Assembly (NCBI RefSeq): GCF_048564905.1
Contig: NW_027328875.1
Span: forward strand, 620,001 to 684,000
Length of the DNA stretch: 64,000 nucleotides
Reading direction: 5' to 3'
DNA from: Vicugna pacos
Lineage: Eukaryota; Chordata; Mammalia; Artiodactyla; Camelidae
The notes under the pieces: generated by a model
What the model saw: only the letters and a program-made list of their open reading frames with translations
The model's database searches: none
What the model was told of the DNA's origin: nothing
Position numbers and translations under genes: made by a program
In this document: in pieces, positions 38,757-52,764 of the stretch
How positions within the stretch are numbered: position 1 is the stretch's first letter
How the letters are laid out: every line of letters starts with the position of its first letter

Positions 38757-39981
38757 AGATGAAGAAGTACAGTAAAAGAAACAGGAAGTACCATTTTCAG
38801 TTCCAAAGATATTGAAGGCCCAGAAGATAAGCTTTCCAACAACTAGACTGCAAAACGCTATCCAGACCAAGTGTTGAAATTGGAGGTCTGGAAAACCCTG
38901 AAGAACAACATTGTCTCAGAATCACAAAAGGCAGAATATCAGAAAAGGGGAAGAGAAAGTCTAAAGACGAGCCAAAAAATATCAGAAAACTCAATGGATG
39001 TGATCATATCAGGGCCAAAATTCAGCCCTTAGCAGACTAGATAATGCAGAGGGACGCGTGAATGACTGTGAAGACAGGGGAACAGAAATCCCTCGGTCAG
39101 AAGCAGACATAGGAAAGCAAGTGCAAACCAATGAAACATTGCTGTTGAATCCTGGGTTAAGACAGGGCATGAAAGACTAGAGTTCATAAGAGTCCCAGAT
39201 GGAAAAGCAAGAGATAAAGAAACAAAAACTGTCTGAAAATGTATCTGTAGAAAAATCAGACTGAAACGTGCTGAAAGCCAAGAAAGAATCATCTATGCGA
39301 ATTCAGGGATTACACAGCATCCAAAGGAGGTGGAATCCCAATAGACCTACCAGCAGCTGTATGATTCAAATCAACAAAGTTCACGAATATCCCAGTGATT
39401 TAAAATGCACCTGGAGGAAACAACATAGTCACAAGGGAACCTCCAGAGGGGTTTCAGCTGATATCTCGGCAGCAATATTGCAGGACAGGGAGGAGTGCCA
39501 GGACACAGACCATATCCTGAATGGCCAAATGCTGCCACCTAGGGTAGCCTATGCCCCATGACCACCATTTCTAATAACGGCAGAGCTAGAGAATTCCACA
39601 GACCGGCAAATCTTAAAAGAATTCAGCAGTTCAAAACTTCTTCTAAAAGGAAGGTTGAGAATACTCCCCTGAATAGAAAAGCAGCAAGATGAAATGGAAA
39701 GAAGAAAACCATTTTTGGAAATGCAAGAAGAGCATGAGTGGCAAAGAAGAAACAAGAAGAAGGCAAGGAGGACATCAAAACCCTAAAGATGGGAGAGGGA
39801 AGCAGGAAATCATAGGTGATTGGAAGCACTCTCTTAAGTGAATCAGCTTATTGGACTCTCTGTTTGAAGCGAAAGGAGAGCTGCATGGCCTGACGTGTTT
39901 GCAAAACAAGCAAGAAGCAGACCAACAAAGAATCAAACCAACAAACAAGCACCAAAAGGGTACGGTTGGCTGACATCTACC
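38757..39981 (+). mobile_element. L1/HAL1 ORF1 relic, unit 8
   Basis: Majority sequence; no variant found inside. Confidence 0.72.
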
Positions 39982-42139
39982 AAGGGAATCATGATTATTC
40001 AAAAGAAAATACTCAAGGTGATGTCAAGGATCATTCAGCACGCATCGACCCAGTATCGCGGCTTGCATGTACTCAGCACACTTGTCTTCGCAAATCAGAG
40101 GCGTGCATTCATATTCGTAAATATTGATTCATAAGAGCATATCGTGACCTAACCCAAATGCCGATTTGGAATCAAATGGATTCCTAGTCCGTGATGTAGA
40201 CTTGTATGTCTTCCGACAGGATGAAGGAATGCCATATTCTACGCTACGTAGAGAAGAAATGTAAGAAGCCTATAACAAAGGCACGTAGATCTGCCAAAGT
40301 GTACTAAGAGCAAAAGAGACAGACAGTAAAGTGCACATTGGGGTTGGTTTCATTTCTTGGAATTTCAGCCCCCATGAAACAAATGGATCCATGTCCTGAG
40401 AGTGCGGGTGTTTCAGCAGAAATCAGGCGACGCATATGTATTCCGGGTGTACGGATATCATAGGAACATAAGTCTCCTTTAGAGGGTCTCTGTGTACTGT
40501 GAACTGTTAGAAAGTTTAAAGACGTGTGAAACCATCAACTAAAAAGGGACCCACTTCCCTCCATTGGTACTGTGCATACAGATCTGAGCAAAAGGAAAGA
40601 GGGAAGAAGAAAGGCCCATGGGACGCTAGTGGGTAGAATCACATTTACCTTAGGCACCTCTCGTCGGATGCAGCCCCTCCCCCAACACTGACAAGATGCA
40701 GCAGCCATTGGGGATGGCAGGTACCGGTTGGATTCCAGGTGGAATGTTGGTGTGTACCGCGAGGCTTGTTGTGGCTGTTGGATCCTAGGTAACCGGGCAG
40801 AGTTCTGTGGGTGGATCAGTGTGATGGAGGGGCTGCCGCCCTCTGTGGAGCTTGGCTTAGGTGTTTGGTCCGGGAAGCTGTGTAAGTTCGAGATACTGCT
40901 GCTGCCCAAAGACCTGAGTTCACAGGTCAGTTTCCAGAACCTTTCAGAGCAGACAGTGGAAGATCTGCCTGTCATCAGCTTACTGGTGAGGCTCCGAGGT
41001 ACTTTCAGACTTGCCCAGTCCTGCTGAAGTCGACTTTAGGGGAGACACGAAGAGAAGCTGGGCGAAAAGCTGGCTGCACGGATTGAGGAGAGATGCGAAC
41101 ACATGGATGAGAGATGTTCTGCTACAATGGAGAATACTGGCGTGGAGACAGCTGTAGAGGATACCAGGCTCAAAAGACATTCATGAGACCTATTGATCCT
41201 CGCTGATACTGGCAGAAACATACGGAGTGCCAACGTGGACTTGAGGAAGTTCCTCAATTCTCTTCTCCAAGAACGGGTCCAAGGTCCCTGACATCTGCAA
41301 GAGAAGAGATGGCAGAGATGATCAAAACGCTCCTGTTCTTGGAAGAGGTCGTGAGAATCCACACGTCCCAAGGGGCATTCCCAAGCCATTCAGACCAGAA
41401 TTCACCAAGCCCAGGTAAGCCTTTTCCCAGGTTTGGGCCTAGCTAGCAAGCACTTGCCCTTCCCTCCCCTCCACTCAGGCATCCATTTTGAAGGATCAGT
41501 ACCTGAGCTGCAATGAAGCCATTACGAGAAGAGCAAGCCCCTCCTAGAATCAGACTTCCTCCAGCTTCACACTCTGTGAACAACAGTGAACTCCTTCAAG
41601 GTCAAATAGTCTCGGCTGAAATCGATAGGAATTGAATACTTAGCTCACACCTAGAAACGATGGCCTTCCGCTAGATTCAGCCAATGTTGTGTTTATGTCT
41701 TCCCTGGGGTGAAGGGAGTGTGGTAAGTCAGGGGAATCTTTGACTGAACTTGAATCTGTATTAGGCCTCAGTTTTTCAAGACAGTGTAGGTAAATAGTAC
41801 ATGTCAGAAAGTGAACTGTACTGTCAAAGTCGCCAGTGACATTAAAGACACAGCTTCTGTGGATCGTCTTTCAATTGAGTCAAGCCCCCGGGGGCACTAT
41901 ATCATGGGGGTGCAGACTTGGTTGCGTTAAATGGCTTTACCCAACATGATCGGATGATGAATCGTTCTCATCACTGATAGAAGAACACCTGGTTCTCAAT
42001 AGACTAGCATAACTGCAGCAGGGTTGTCCTAGCTATAATGCCTCTAGGTGCTTTTGGATTCAAACCTAAATGTATATATTTGGTTTGTTTCCTCTTGTAT
42101 TTTCCTAGAGAGGGATGTTACCCCTTGAAATGCCAACAT

Positions 42140-42158
42140 TGGCCAGTAGGTGTCACTG
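42140..42158 (+). promoter_or_regulatory. CTCF-like motif, unit 8
   Basis: Identical 19-mer in the same orientation and phase. Confidence 0.6.
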
Positions 42159-44059
42159 GGAGTAAAGGGCACCACATGCACAAGTGTATCCAAGGTTGGG
42201 GGTTATTTCATGTTTCCAATAGTTATTTCATGGTTCCTGTTGGTTTCGGAGGCTTCAACCGTAAAGAGCTGACATGACCCCTTTAACAGTTTGGACTGGA
42301 AGTTTGCATTCTTTCTGTCTAGGTTTTCCGTAGAGCTGACAAAATGTTACCAAAATTGACAAGTCTGGCTTCTAGGTCGATACAGTGTGTTTCAAAAAAT
42401 AACTTCATTTTCGTATACTCCCAAAACATGTAAATGAATTCTGTTAAACTTCTTAAAGACTGCAAATGAGATATCAACACACTGTCAAAACAGGTGTCTT
42501 CGGACAATCCCTCCCACCAAGGCTGTATAGAAACAAAGAGCTAAGCAAATATCACATTTCTGTGAAATGTATCTGGATAGTGTTGATTCATCGATGCCCA
42601 GTTGGCAGAGAAGAAGTGCAACCTGCACTCACTCGCTCCCAGGTACAGAGCAATGGAAACATCCACTCACCCAGCCCTTGGCACAGGACACTTGCCGAAG
42701 AGAGGCCTGTTACTTCCAAAGACAGGATGAGGCCTCAGGACACCTGGAAGCAGGAGAAGGCAAAGCAGGGAATGGAAACCAGTGCAGGGTCTGACCCCTG
42801 GTGATGGAGCAACAAGGGTGAAACTCTGTTTACCTTGGACGCACACTCTCAAGCGGACAGGAGACATGGGATTGAAGGTGATGTGCTGAGATTTACAAGA
42901 GTGCACAGCAGATGCTTGGCTGACAGAACTCAAAGAATCCAGCGCAAAATATCCCCACAGTTGATTCTGAGACCAAGATCCGAGCTGCCAAATTTGAGGT
43001 AGCAGAGGCAACGGTCAGTGAGGGATAGGGCTACGGATGATGGCACACGCTGAGTCTCAGGGATCTGGAGTGCGTTGTGGGATGTGGTGGGTCGAATCAA
43101 GAGAGCAAACCGAACTGTGTACCAATGATAAAGCAACCACACTGGTCGCGCGGTTGAGATTACCGATATGTCCCATGGCCACACCCAGTGCATCTGCAGG
43201 ACCAGGGACCAATTGGGCATCTTGCCAATAGAGCACGTGTGGGGCTGAATCAGAGCTATCGTGCATCTGGTCTGAGGGATCCAGGGGGCCTTGGGTTTGA
43301 AATCAGAATGAAAAGCCTTAGGATCTGCTACATTCATAACCTGGGCTGGGATTATGGTTTGGTTTGAGGCACAGGATGCGCAACAGCTCTGTGGTTGCCT
43401 TCGTGCACCCGTGCCACAAGGATGAGAGGACAAGGAAGAGTAGTCCAAGTCCACAGCGTGAGAAGAGGAAGCATTTCCTTCAGCACTATCTCCCAAAAGC
43501 GGATGCTACATTTTGGATGGCACCGGCACGGTACGGCACCGAGGACACCAAGGTAGGTCTGCGGGATCATTCCAGCAGGCCCTGATGTGTGACATCCATG
43601 GATGAGCTTCCACTGGTGTTTCAGTAGACAGAGAAGCTCTGGGAAGAACTGCTTTCATTGGGACATTCCCGTGGCACTACAAAGCACAAGCGCACTCTCA
43701 GTTTGCTTTTTTTTAAACACTCCAAAATGACATAGAGCAGAATGCAGAGCTGAGAACCTTTAGAAGCCTCATTTCCACAAGAGGAAGTGTCCTGCGCACT
43801 TTCAGAATTATGAGATATGCGTAACCGAAATGAAGTTATGCTAATCGAAATAGTATGGGATGTTCATCACAACAAATGCAACACCAGCAATTGGAGATAT
43901 ACCAGACAACACACACAGGAACAGAATATGGCATCAATGTCTAGGAGAAGTTGTCCTCACAGAAATCCCATGGAATTGCGTAGAGACAAGAGTCTAAAAT
44001 TTTCACTTAACAAAGCCCTAGAAGTCTACATTAGATACCTGATATTACCTGACCAGTAG

Positions 44060-45284
44060 AGATGAAGAAGTACAGTAAAAGAAACAGGAAGTACCATTTT
44101 CAGTTCCAAAGATATTGAAGGCCCAGAAGATAAGCTTTCCAACAACTAGACTGCAAAACGCTATCCAGACCAAGTGTTGAAATTGGAGGTCTGGAAAACC
44201 CTGAAGAACAACATTGTCTCAGAATCACAAAAGGCAGAATATCAGAAAAGGGGAAGAGAAAGTCTAAAGACGAGCCAAAAAATATCAGAAAACTCAATGG
44301 ATGTGATCATATCAGGGCCAAAATTCAGCCCTTAGCAGACTAGATAATGCAGAGGGACGCGTGAATGACTGTGAAGACAGGGGAACAGAAATCCCTCGGT
44401 CAGAAGCAGACATAGGAAAGCAAGTGCAAACCAATGAAACATTGCTGTTGAATCCTGGGTTAAGACAGGGCATGAAAGACTAGAGTTCATAAGAGTCCCA
44501 GATGGAAAAGCAAGAGATAAAGAAACAAAAACTGTCTGAAAATGTATCTGTAGAAAAATCAGACTGAAACGTGCTGAAAGCCAAGAAAGAATCATCTATG
44601 CGAATTCAGGGATTACACAGCATCCAAAGGAGGTGGAATCCCAATAGACCTACCAGCAGCTGTATGATTCAAATCAACAAAGTTCACGAATATCCCAGTG
44701 ATTTAAAATGCACCTGGAGGAAACAACATAGTCACAAGGGAACCTCCAGAGGGGTTTCAGCTGATATCTCGGCAGCAATATTGCAGGACAGGGAGGAGTG
44801 CCAGGACACAGACCATATCCTGAATGGCCAAATGCTGCCACCTAGGGTAGCCTATGCCCCATGACCACCATTTCTAATAACGGCAGAGCTAGAGAATTCC
44901 ACAGACCGGCAAATCTTAAAAGAATTCAGCAGTTCAAAACTTCTTCTAAAAGGAAGGTTGAGAATACTCCCCTGAATAGAAAAGCAGCAAGATGAAATGG
45001 AAAGAAGAAAACCATTTTTGGAAATGCAAGAAGAGCATGAGTGGCAAAGAAGAAACAAGAAGAAGGCAAGGAGGACATCAAAACCCTAAAGATGGGAGAG
45101 GGAAGCAGGAAATCATAGGTGATTGGAAGCACTCTCTTAAGTGAATCAGCTTATTGGACTCTCTGTTTGAAGCGAAAGGAGAGCTGCATGGCCTGACGTG
45201 TTTGCAAAACAAGCAAGAAGCAGACCAACAAAGAATCAAACCAACAAACAAGCACCAAAAGGGTACGGTTGGCTGACATCTACC
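44060..45284 (+). mobile_element. L1/HAL1 ORF1 relic, unit 9
   Basis: Majority sequence; no variant found inside. Confidence 0.72.
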
Positions 45285-47442
45285 AAGGGAATCATGATTA
45301 TTCAAAAGAAAATACTCAAGGTGATGTCAAGGATCATTCAGCACGCATCGACCCAGTATCGCGGCTTGCATGTACTCAGCACACTTGTCTTCGGAAATCA
45401 GAGGCGTGCATTCATATTCGTAAATATTGATTCATAAGAGCATATCGTGACCTAACCCAAATGCCGATTTGGAATCAAATGGATTCCTAGTCCGTGATGT
45501 AGACTTGTATGTCTTCCGACAGGATGAAGGAATGCCATATTCTACGCTACGTAGAGAAGAAATGTAAGAAGCCTATAACAAAGGCACGTAGATCTGCCAA
45601 AGTGTACTAAGAGCAAAAGAGACAGACAGTAAAGTGCACATTGGGGTTGGTTTCATTTCTTGGAATTTCAGCCCCCATGAAACAAATGGATCCATGTCCT
45701 GAGAGTGCGGGTGTTTCAGCAGAAATCAGGCGACGCATATGTATTCCGGGTGTACGGATATCATAGGAACATAAGTCTCCTTTAGAGGGTCTCTGTGTAC
45801 TGTGAACTGTTAGAAAGTTTAAAGACGTGTGAAACCATCAACTAAAAAGGGACCCACTTCCCTCCATTGGTACTGTGCATACAGATCTGAGCAAAAGGAA
45901 AGAGGGAAGAAGAAAGGCCCATGGGACGCTAGTGGGTAGAATCACATTTACCTTAGGCACCTCTCGTCGGATGCAGCCCCTCCCCCAACACTGACAAGAT
46001 GCAGCAGCCATTGGGGATGGCAGGTACCGGTTGGATTCCAGGTGGAATGTTGGTGTGTACCGCGAGGCTTGTTGTGGCTGTTGGATCCTAGGTAACCGGG
46101 CAGAGTTCTGTGGGTGGATCAGTGTGATGGAGGGGCTGCCGCCCTCTGTGGAGCTTGGCTTAGGTGTTTGGTCCGGGAAGCTGTGTAAGTTCGAGATACT
46201 GCTGCTGCCCAAAGACCTGAGTTCACAGGTCAGTTTCCAGAACCTTTCAGAGCAGACAGTGGAAGATCTGCCTGTCATCAGCTTACTGGTGAGGCTCCGA
46301 GGTACTTTCAGACTTGCCCAGTCCTGCTGAAGTCGACTTTAGGGGAGACACGAAGAGAAGCTGGGCGAAAAGCTGGCTGCACGGATTGAGGAGAGATGCG
46401 AACACATGGATGAGAGATGTTCTGCTACAATGGAGAATACTGGCGTGGAGACAGCTGTAGAGGATACCAGGCTCAAAAGACATTCATGAGACCTATTGAT
46501 CCTCGCTGATACTGGCAGAAACATACGGAGTGCCAACGTGGACTTGAGGAAGTTCCTCAATTCTCTTCTCCAAGAACGGGTCCAAGGTCCCTGACATCTG
46601 CAAGAGAAGAGATGGCAGAGATGATCAAAACGCTCCTGTTCTTGGAAGAGGTCGTGAGAATCCACACGTCCCAAGGGGCATTCCCAAGCCATTCAGACCA
46701 GAATTCACCAAGCCCAGGTAAGCCTTTTCCCAGGTTTGGGCCTAGCTAGCAAGCACTTGCCCTTCCCTCCCCTCCACTCAGGCATCCATTTTGAAGGATC
46801 AGTACCTGAGCTGCAATGAAGCCATTACGAGAAGAGCAAGCCCCTCCTAGAATCAGACTTCCTCCAGCTTCACACTCTGTGAACAACAGTGAACTCCTTC
46901 AAGGTCAAATAGTCTCGGCTGAAATCGATAGGAATTGAATACTTAGCTCACACCTAGAAACGATGGCCTTCCGCTAGATTCAGCCAATGTTGTGTTTATG
47001 TCTTCCCTGGGGTGAAGGGAGTGTGGTAAGTCAGGGGAATCTTTGACTGAACTTGAATCTGTATTAGGCCTCAGTTTTTCAAGACAGTGTAGGTAAATAG
47101 TACATGTCAGAAAGTGAACTGTACTGTCAAAGTCGCCAGTGACATTAAAGACACAGCTTCTGTGGATCGTCTTTCAATTGAGTCAAGCCCCCGGGGGCAC
47201 TATATCATGGGGGTGCAGACTTGGTTGCGTTAAATGGCTTTACCCAACATGATCGGATGATGAATCGTTCTCATCACTGATAGAAGAACACCTGGTTCTC
47301 AATAGACTAGCATAACTGCAGCAGGGTTGTCCTAGCTATAATGCCTCTAGGTGCTTTTGGATTCAAACCTAAATGTATATATTTGGTTTGTTTCCTCTTG
47401 TATTTTCCTAGAGAGGGATGTTACCCCTTGAAATGCCAACAT

Positions 47443-47461
47443 TGGCCAGTAGGTGTCACTG
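47443..47461 (+). promoter_or_regulatory. CTCF-like motif, unit 9
   Basis: Identical 19-mer in the same orientation and phase. Confidence 0.6.
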
Positions 47462-49362
47462 GGAGTAAAGGGCACCACATGCACAAGTGTATCCAAGGTT
47501 GGGGGTTATTTCATGTTTCCAATAGTTATTTCATGGTTCCTGTTGGTTTCGGAGGCTTCAACCGTAAAGAGCTGACATGACCCCTTTAACAGTTTGGACT
47601 GGAAGTTTGCATTCTTTCTGTCTAGGTTTTCCGTAGAGCTGACAAAATGTTACCAAAATTGACAAGTCTGGCTTCTAGGTCGATACAGTGTGTTTCAAAA
47701 AATAACTTCATTTTCGTATACTCCCAAAACATGTAAATGAATTCTGTTAAACTTCTTAAAGACTGCAAATGAGATATCAACACACTGTCAAAACAGGTGT
47801 CTTCGGACAATCCCTCCCACCAAGGCTGTATAGAAACAAAGAGCTAAGCAAATATCACATTTCTGTGAAATGTATCTGGATAGTGTTGATTCATCGATGC
47901 CCAGTTGGCAGAGAAGAAGTGCAACCTGCACTCACTCGCTCCCAGGTACAGAGCAATGGAAACATCCACTCACCCAGCCCTTGGCACAGGACACTTGCCG
48001 AAGAGAGGCCTGTTACTTCCAAAGACAGGATGAGGCCTCAGGACACCTGGAAGCAGGAGAAGGCAAAGCAGGGAATGGAAACCAGTGCAGGGTCTGACCC
48101 CTGGTGATGGAGCAACAAGGGTGAAACTCTGTTTACCTTGGACGCACACTCTCAAGCGGACAGGAGACATGGGATTGAAGGTGATGTGCTGAGATTTACA
48201 AGAGTGCACAGCAGATGCTTGGCTGACAGAACTCAAAGAATCCAGCGCAAAATATCCCCACAGTTGATTCTGAGACCAAGATCCGAGCTGCCAAATTTGA
48301 GGTAGCAGAGGCAACGGTCAGTGAGGGATAGGGCTACGGATGATGGCACACGCTGAGTCTCAGGGATCTGGAGTGCGTTGTGGGATGTGGTGGGTCGAAT
48401 CAAGAGAGCAAACCGAACTGTGTACCAATGATAAAGCAACCACACTGGTCGCGCGGTTGAGATTACCGATATGTCCCATGGCCACACCCAGTGCATCTGC
48501 AGGACCAGGGACCAATTGGGCATCTTGCCAATAGAGCACGTGTGGGGCTGAATCAGAGCTATCGTGCATCTGGTCTGAGGGATCCAGGGGGCCTTGGGTT
48601 TGAAATCAGAATGAAAAGCCTTAGGATCTGCTACATTCATAACCTGGGCTGGGATTATGGTTTGGTTTGAGGCACAGGATGCGCAACAGCTCTGTGGTTG
48701 CCTTCGTGCACCCGTGCCACAAGGATGAGAGGACAAGGAAGAGTGGTCCAAGTCCACAGCGTGAGAAGAGGAAGCATTTCCTTCAGCACTATCTCCCAAA
48801 AGCGGATGCTACATTTTGGATGGCACCGGCACGGTACGGCACCGAGGACACCAAGGTAGGTCTGCGGGATCATTCCAGCAGGCCCTGATGTGTGACATCC
48901 ATGGATGAGCTTCCACTGGTGTTTCAGTAGACAGAGAAGCTCTGGGAAGAACTGCTTTCATTGGGACATTCCCGTGGCACTACAAAGCACAAGCGCACTC
49001 TCAGTTTGCTTTTTTTTAAACACTCCAAAATGACATAGAGCAGAATGCAGAGCTGAGAACCTTTAGAAGCCTCATTTCCACAAGAGGAAGTGTCCTGCGC
49101 ACTTTCAGAATTATGAGATATGCGTAACCGAAATGAAGTTATGCTAATCGAAATAGTATGGGATGTTCATCACAACAAATGCAACACCAGCAATTGGAGA
49201 TATACCAGACAACACACACAGGAACAGAATATGGCATCAATGTCTAGGAGAAGTTGTCCTCACAGAAATCCCATGGAATTGCGTAGAGACAAGAGTCTAA
49301 AATTTTCACTTAACAAAGCCCTAGAAGTCTACATTAGATACCTGATATTACCTGACCAGTAG

Positions 49363-50587
49363 AGATGAAGAAGTACAGTAAAAGAAACAGGAAGTACCAT
49401 TTTCAGTTCCAAAGATATTGAAGGCCCAGAAGATAAGCTTTCCAACAACTAGACTGCAAAACGCTATCCAGACCAAGTGTTGAAATTGGAGGTCTGGAAA
49501 ACCCTGAAGAACAACATTGTCTCAGAATCACAAAAGGCAGAATATCAGAAAAGGGGAAGAGAAAGTCTAAAGACGAGCCAAAAAATATCAGAAAACTCAA
49601 TGGATGTGATCATATCAGGGCCAAAATTCAGCCCTTAGCAGACTAGATAATGCAGAGGGACGCGTGAATGACTGTGAAGACAGGGGAACAGAAATCCCTC
49701 GGTCAGAAGCAGACATAGGAAAGCAAGTGCAAACCAATGAAACATTGCTGTTGAATCCTGGGTTAAGACAGGGCATGAAAGACTAGAGTTCATAAGAGTC
49801 CCAGATGGAAAAGCAAGAGATAAAGAAACAAAAACTGTCTGAAAATGTATCTGTAGAAAAATCAGACTGAAACGTGCTGAAAGCCAAGAAAGAATCATCT
49901 ATGCGAATTCAGGGATTACACAGCATCCAAAGGAGGTGGAATCCCAATAGACCTACCAGCAGCTGTATGATTCAAATCAACAAAGTTCACGAATATCCCA
50001 GTGATTTAAAATGCACCTGGAGGAAACAACATAGTCACAAGGGAACCTCCAGAGGGGTTTCAGCTGATATCTCGGCAGCAATATTGCAGGACAGGGAGGA
50101 GTGCCAGGACACAGACCATATCCTGAATGGCCAAATGCTGCCACCTAGGGTAGCCTATGCCCCATGACCACCATTTCTAATAACGGCAGAGCTAGAGAAT
50201 TCCACAGACCGGCAAATCTTAAAAGAATTCAGCAGTTCAAAACTTCTTCTAAAAGGAAGGTTGAGAATACTCCCCTGAATAGAAAAGCAGCAAGATGAAA
50301 TGGAAAGAAGAAAACCATTATTGGAAATGCAAGAAGAGCATGAGTGGCAAAGAAGAAACAAGAAGAAGGCAAGGAGGACATCAAAACCCTAAAGATGGGA
50401 GAGGGAAGCAGGAAATCATAGGTGATTGGAAGCACTCTCTTAAGTGAATCAGCTTATTGGACTCTCTGTTTGAAGCGAAAGGAGAGCTGCATGGCCTGAC
50501 GTGTTTGCAAAACAAGCAAGAAGCAGACCAACAAAGAATCAAACCAACAAACAAGCACCAAAAGGGTACGGTTGGCTGACATCTACC
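49363..50587 (+). mobile_element. L1/HAL1 ORF1 relic, unit 10
   Basis: Carries A at 50320, shared with unit 6 only and without the other unit 6 changes around it. Confidence 0.72.
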
Positions 50588-52745
50588 AAGGGAATCATGA
50601 TTATTCAAAAGAAAATACTCAAGGTGATGTCAAGGATCAATCAGCACGCATCGACCCAGTATCGCGGCTTGCATGTACTCAGCACACTTGTCTTCGGAAA
50701 TCAGAGGCGTGCATTCATATTCGTAAATATTGATTCATAAGAGCATATCGTGACCTAACCCAAATGCCGATTTGGAATCAAATGGATTCCTAGTCCGTGA
50801 TGTAGACTTGTATGTCTTCCGACAGGATGAAGGAATGCCATATTCTACGCTACGTAGAGAAGAAATGTAAGAAGCCTATAACAAAGGCACGTAGATCTGC
50901 CAAAGTGTACTAAGAGCAAAAGAGACAGACAGTAAAGTGCACATTGGGGTTGGTTTCATTTCTTGGAATTTCAGCCCCCATGAAACAAATGGATCCATGT
51001 CCTGAGAGTGCGGGTGTTTCAGCAGAAATCAGGCGACGCATATGTATTCCGGGTGTACGGATATCATAGGAACATAAGTCTCCTTTAGAGGGTCTCTGTG
51101 TACTGTGAACTGTTAGAAAGTTTAAAGACGTGTGAAACCATCAACTAAAAAGGGACCCACTTCCCTCCATTGGTACTGTGCATACAGATCTGAGCAAAAG
51201 GAAAGAGGGAAGAAGAAAGGCCCATGGGACGCTAGTGGGTAGAATCACATTTACCTTAGGCACCTCTCGTCGGATGCAGCCCCTCCCCCAACACTGACAA
51301 GATGCAGCAGCCATTGGGGATGGCAGGTACCGGTTGGATTCCAGGTGGAATGTTGGTGTGTACCGCGAGGCTTGTTGTGGCTGTTGGATCCTAGGTAACC
51401 GGGCAGAGTTCTGTGGGTGGATCAGTGTGATGGAGGGGCTGCCGCCCTCTGTGGAGCTTGGCTTAGGTGTTTGGTCCGGGAAGCTGTGTAAGTTCGAGAT
51501 ACTGCTGCTGCCCAAAGACCTGAGTTCACAGGTCAGTTTCCAGAACCTTTCAGAGCAGACAGTGGAAGATCTGCCTGTCATCAGCTTACTGGTGAGGCTC
51601 CGAGGTACTTTCAGACTTGCCCAGTCCTGCTGAAGTCGACTTTAGGGGAGACACGAAGAGAAGCTGGGCGAAAAGCTGGCTGCACGGATTGAGGAGAGAT
51701 GCGAACACATGGATGAGAGATGTTCTGCTACAATGGAGAATACTGGCGTGGAGACAGCTGTAGAGGATACCAGGCTCAAAAGACATTCATGAGACCTATT
51801 GATCCTCGCTGATACTGGCAGAAACATACGGAGTGCCAACGTGGACTTGAGGAAGTTCCTCAATTCTCTTCTCCAAGAACGGGTCCAAGGTCCCTGACAT
51901 CTGCAAGAGAAGAGATGGCAGAGATGATCAAAACGCTCCTGTTCTTGGAAGAGGTCGTGAGAATCCACACGTCCCAAGGGGCATTCCCAAGCCATTCAGA
52001 CCAGAATTCACCAAGCCCAGGTAAGCCTTTTCCCAGGTTTGGGCCTAGCTAGCAAGCACTTGCCCTTCCCTCCCCTCCACTCAGGCATCCATTTTGAAGG
52101 ATCAGTACCTGAGCTGCAATGAAGCCATTACGAGAAGAGCAAGCCCCTCCTAGAATCAGACTTCCTCCAGCTTCACACTCTGTGAACAACAGTGAACTCC
52201 TTCAAGGTCAAATAGTCTCGGCTGAAATCGATAGGAATTGAATACTTAGCTCACACCTAGAAACGATGGCCTTCCGCTAGATTCAGCCAATGTTGTGTTT
52301 ATGTCTTCCCTGGGGTGAAGGGAGTGTGGTAAGTCAGGGGAATCTTTGACTGAACTTGAATCTGTATTAGGCCTCAGTTTTTCAAGACAGTATAGGTAAA
52401 TAGTACATGTCAGAAAGTGAACTGTACTGTCAAAGTCGCCAGTGACATTAAAGACACAGCTTCTGTGGATCGTCTTTCAATTGAGTCAAGCCCCCGGGGG
52501 CACTATATCATGGGGGTGCAGACTTGGTTGCGTTAAATGGCTTTACCCAACATGATCGGATGATTAATCGTTCTCATCACTGATAGAAGAACACCTGGTT
52601 CTCAATAGGCTAGCATAACTGCAGCAGGGTTGTCCTAGCTATAATGCCTCTAGGTGCTTTTGGATTCAAACCTAAATGTATATATTTGGTTTGTTTCCTC
52701 TTGTATTTTCCTAGAGAGGGATGTTACCCCTTGAAATGCCAACAT

Positions 52746-52764
52746 TGGCCAGTAGGTGTCACTG
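52746..52764 (+). promoter_or_regulatory. CTCF-like motif, unit 10
   Basis: Identical 19-mer; the private G at 52609 lies 137 bp upstream. Confidence 0.6.

Larger units (their letters stand above)
37122..42424 (+). repeat. Array unit 8
   Basis: No private base found. Carries C at 40091 (with units 6, 7, 12) and G at 41786 (with units 6, 7, 9). It lacks the A at unit position 1513 that units 7, 9 and 10 share. Confidence 0.97.
42425..47727 (+). repeat. Array unit 9, mosaic of its neighbours
   Basis: One private base, A at 43442. Its 5' part matches unit 10 (A at 43810 and A at 43937), while its 3' part matches units 6-8 (G at 47089). The change of affinity lies somewhere between 43937 and 47089. 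Confidence 0.97.
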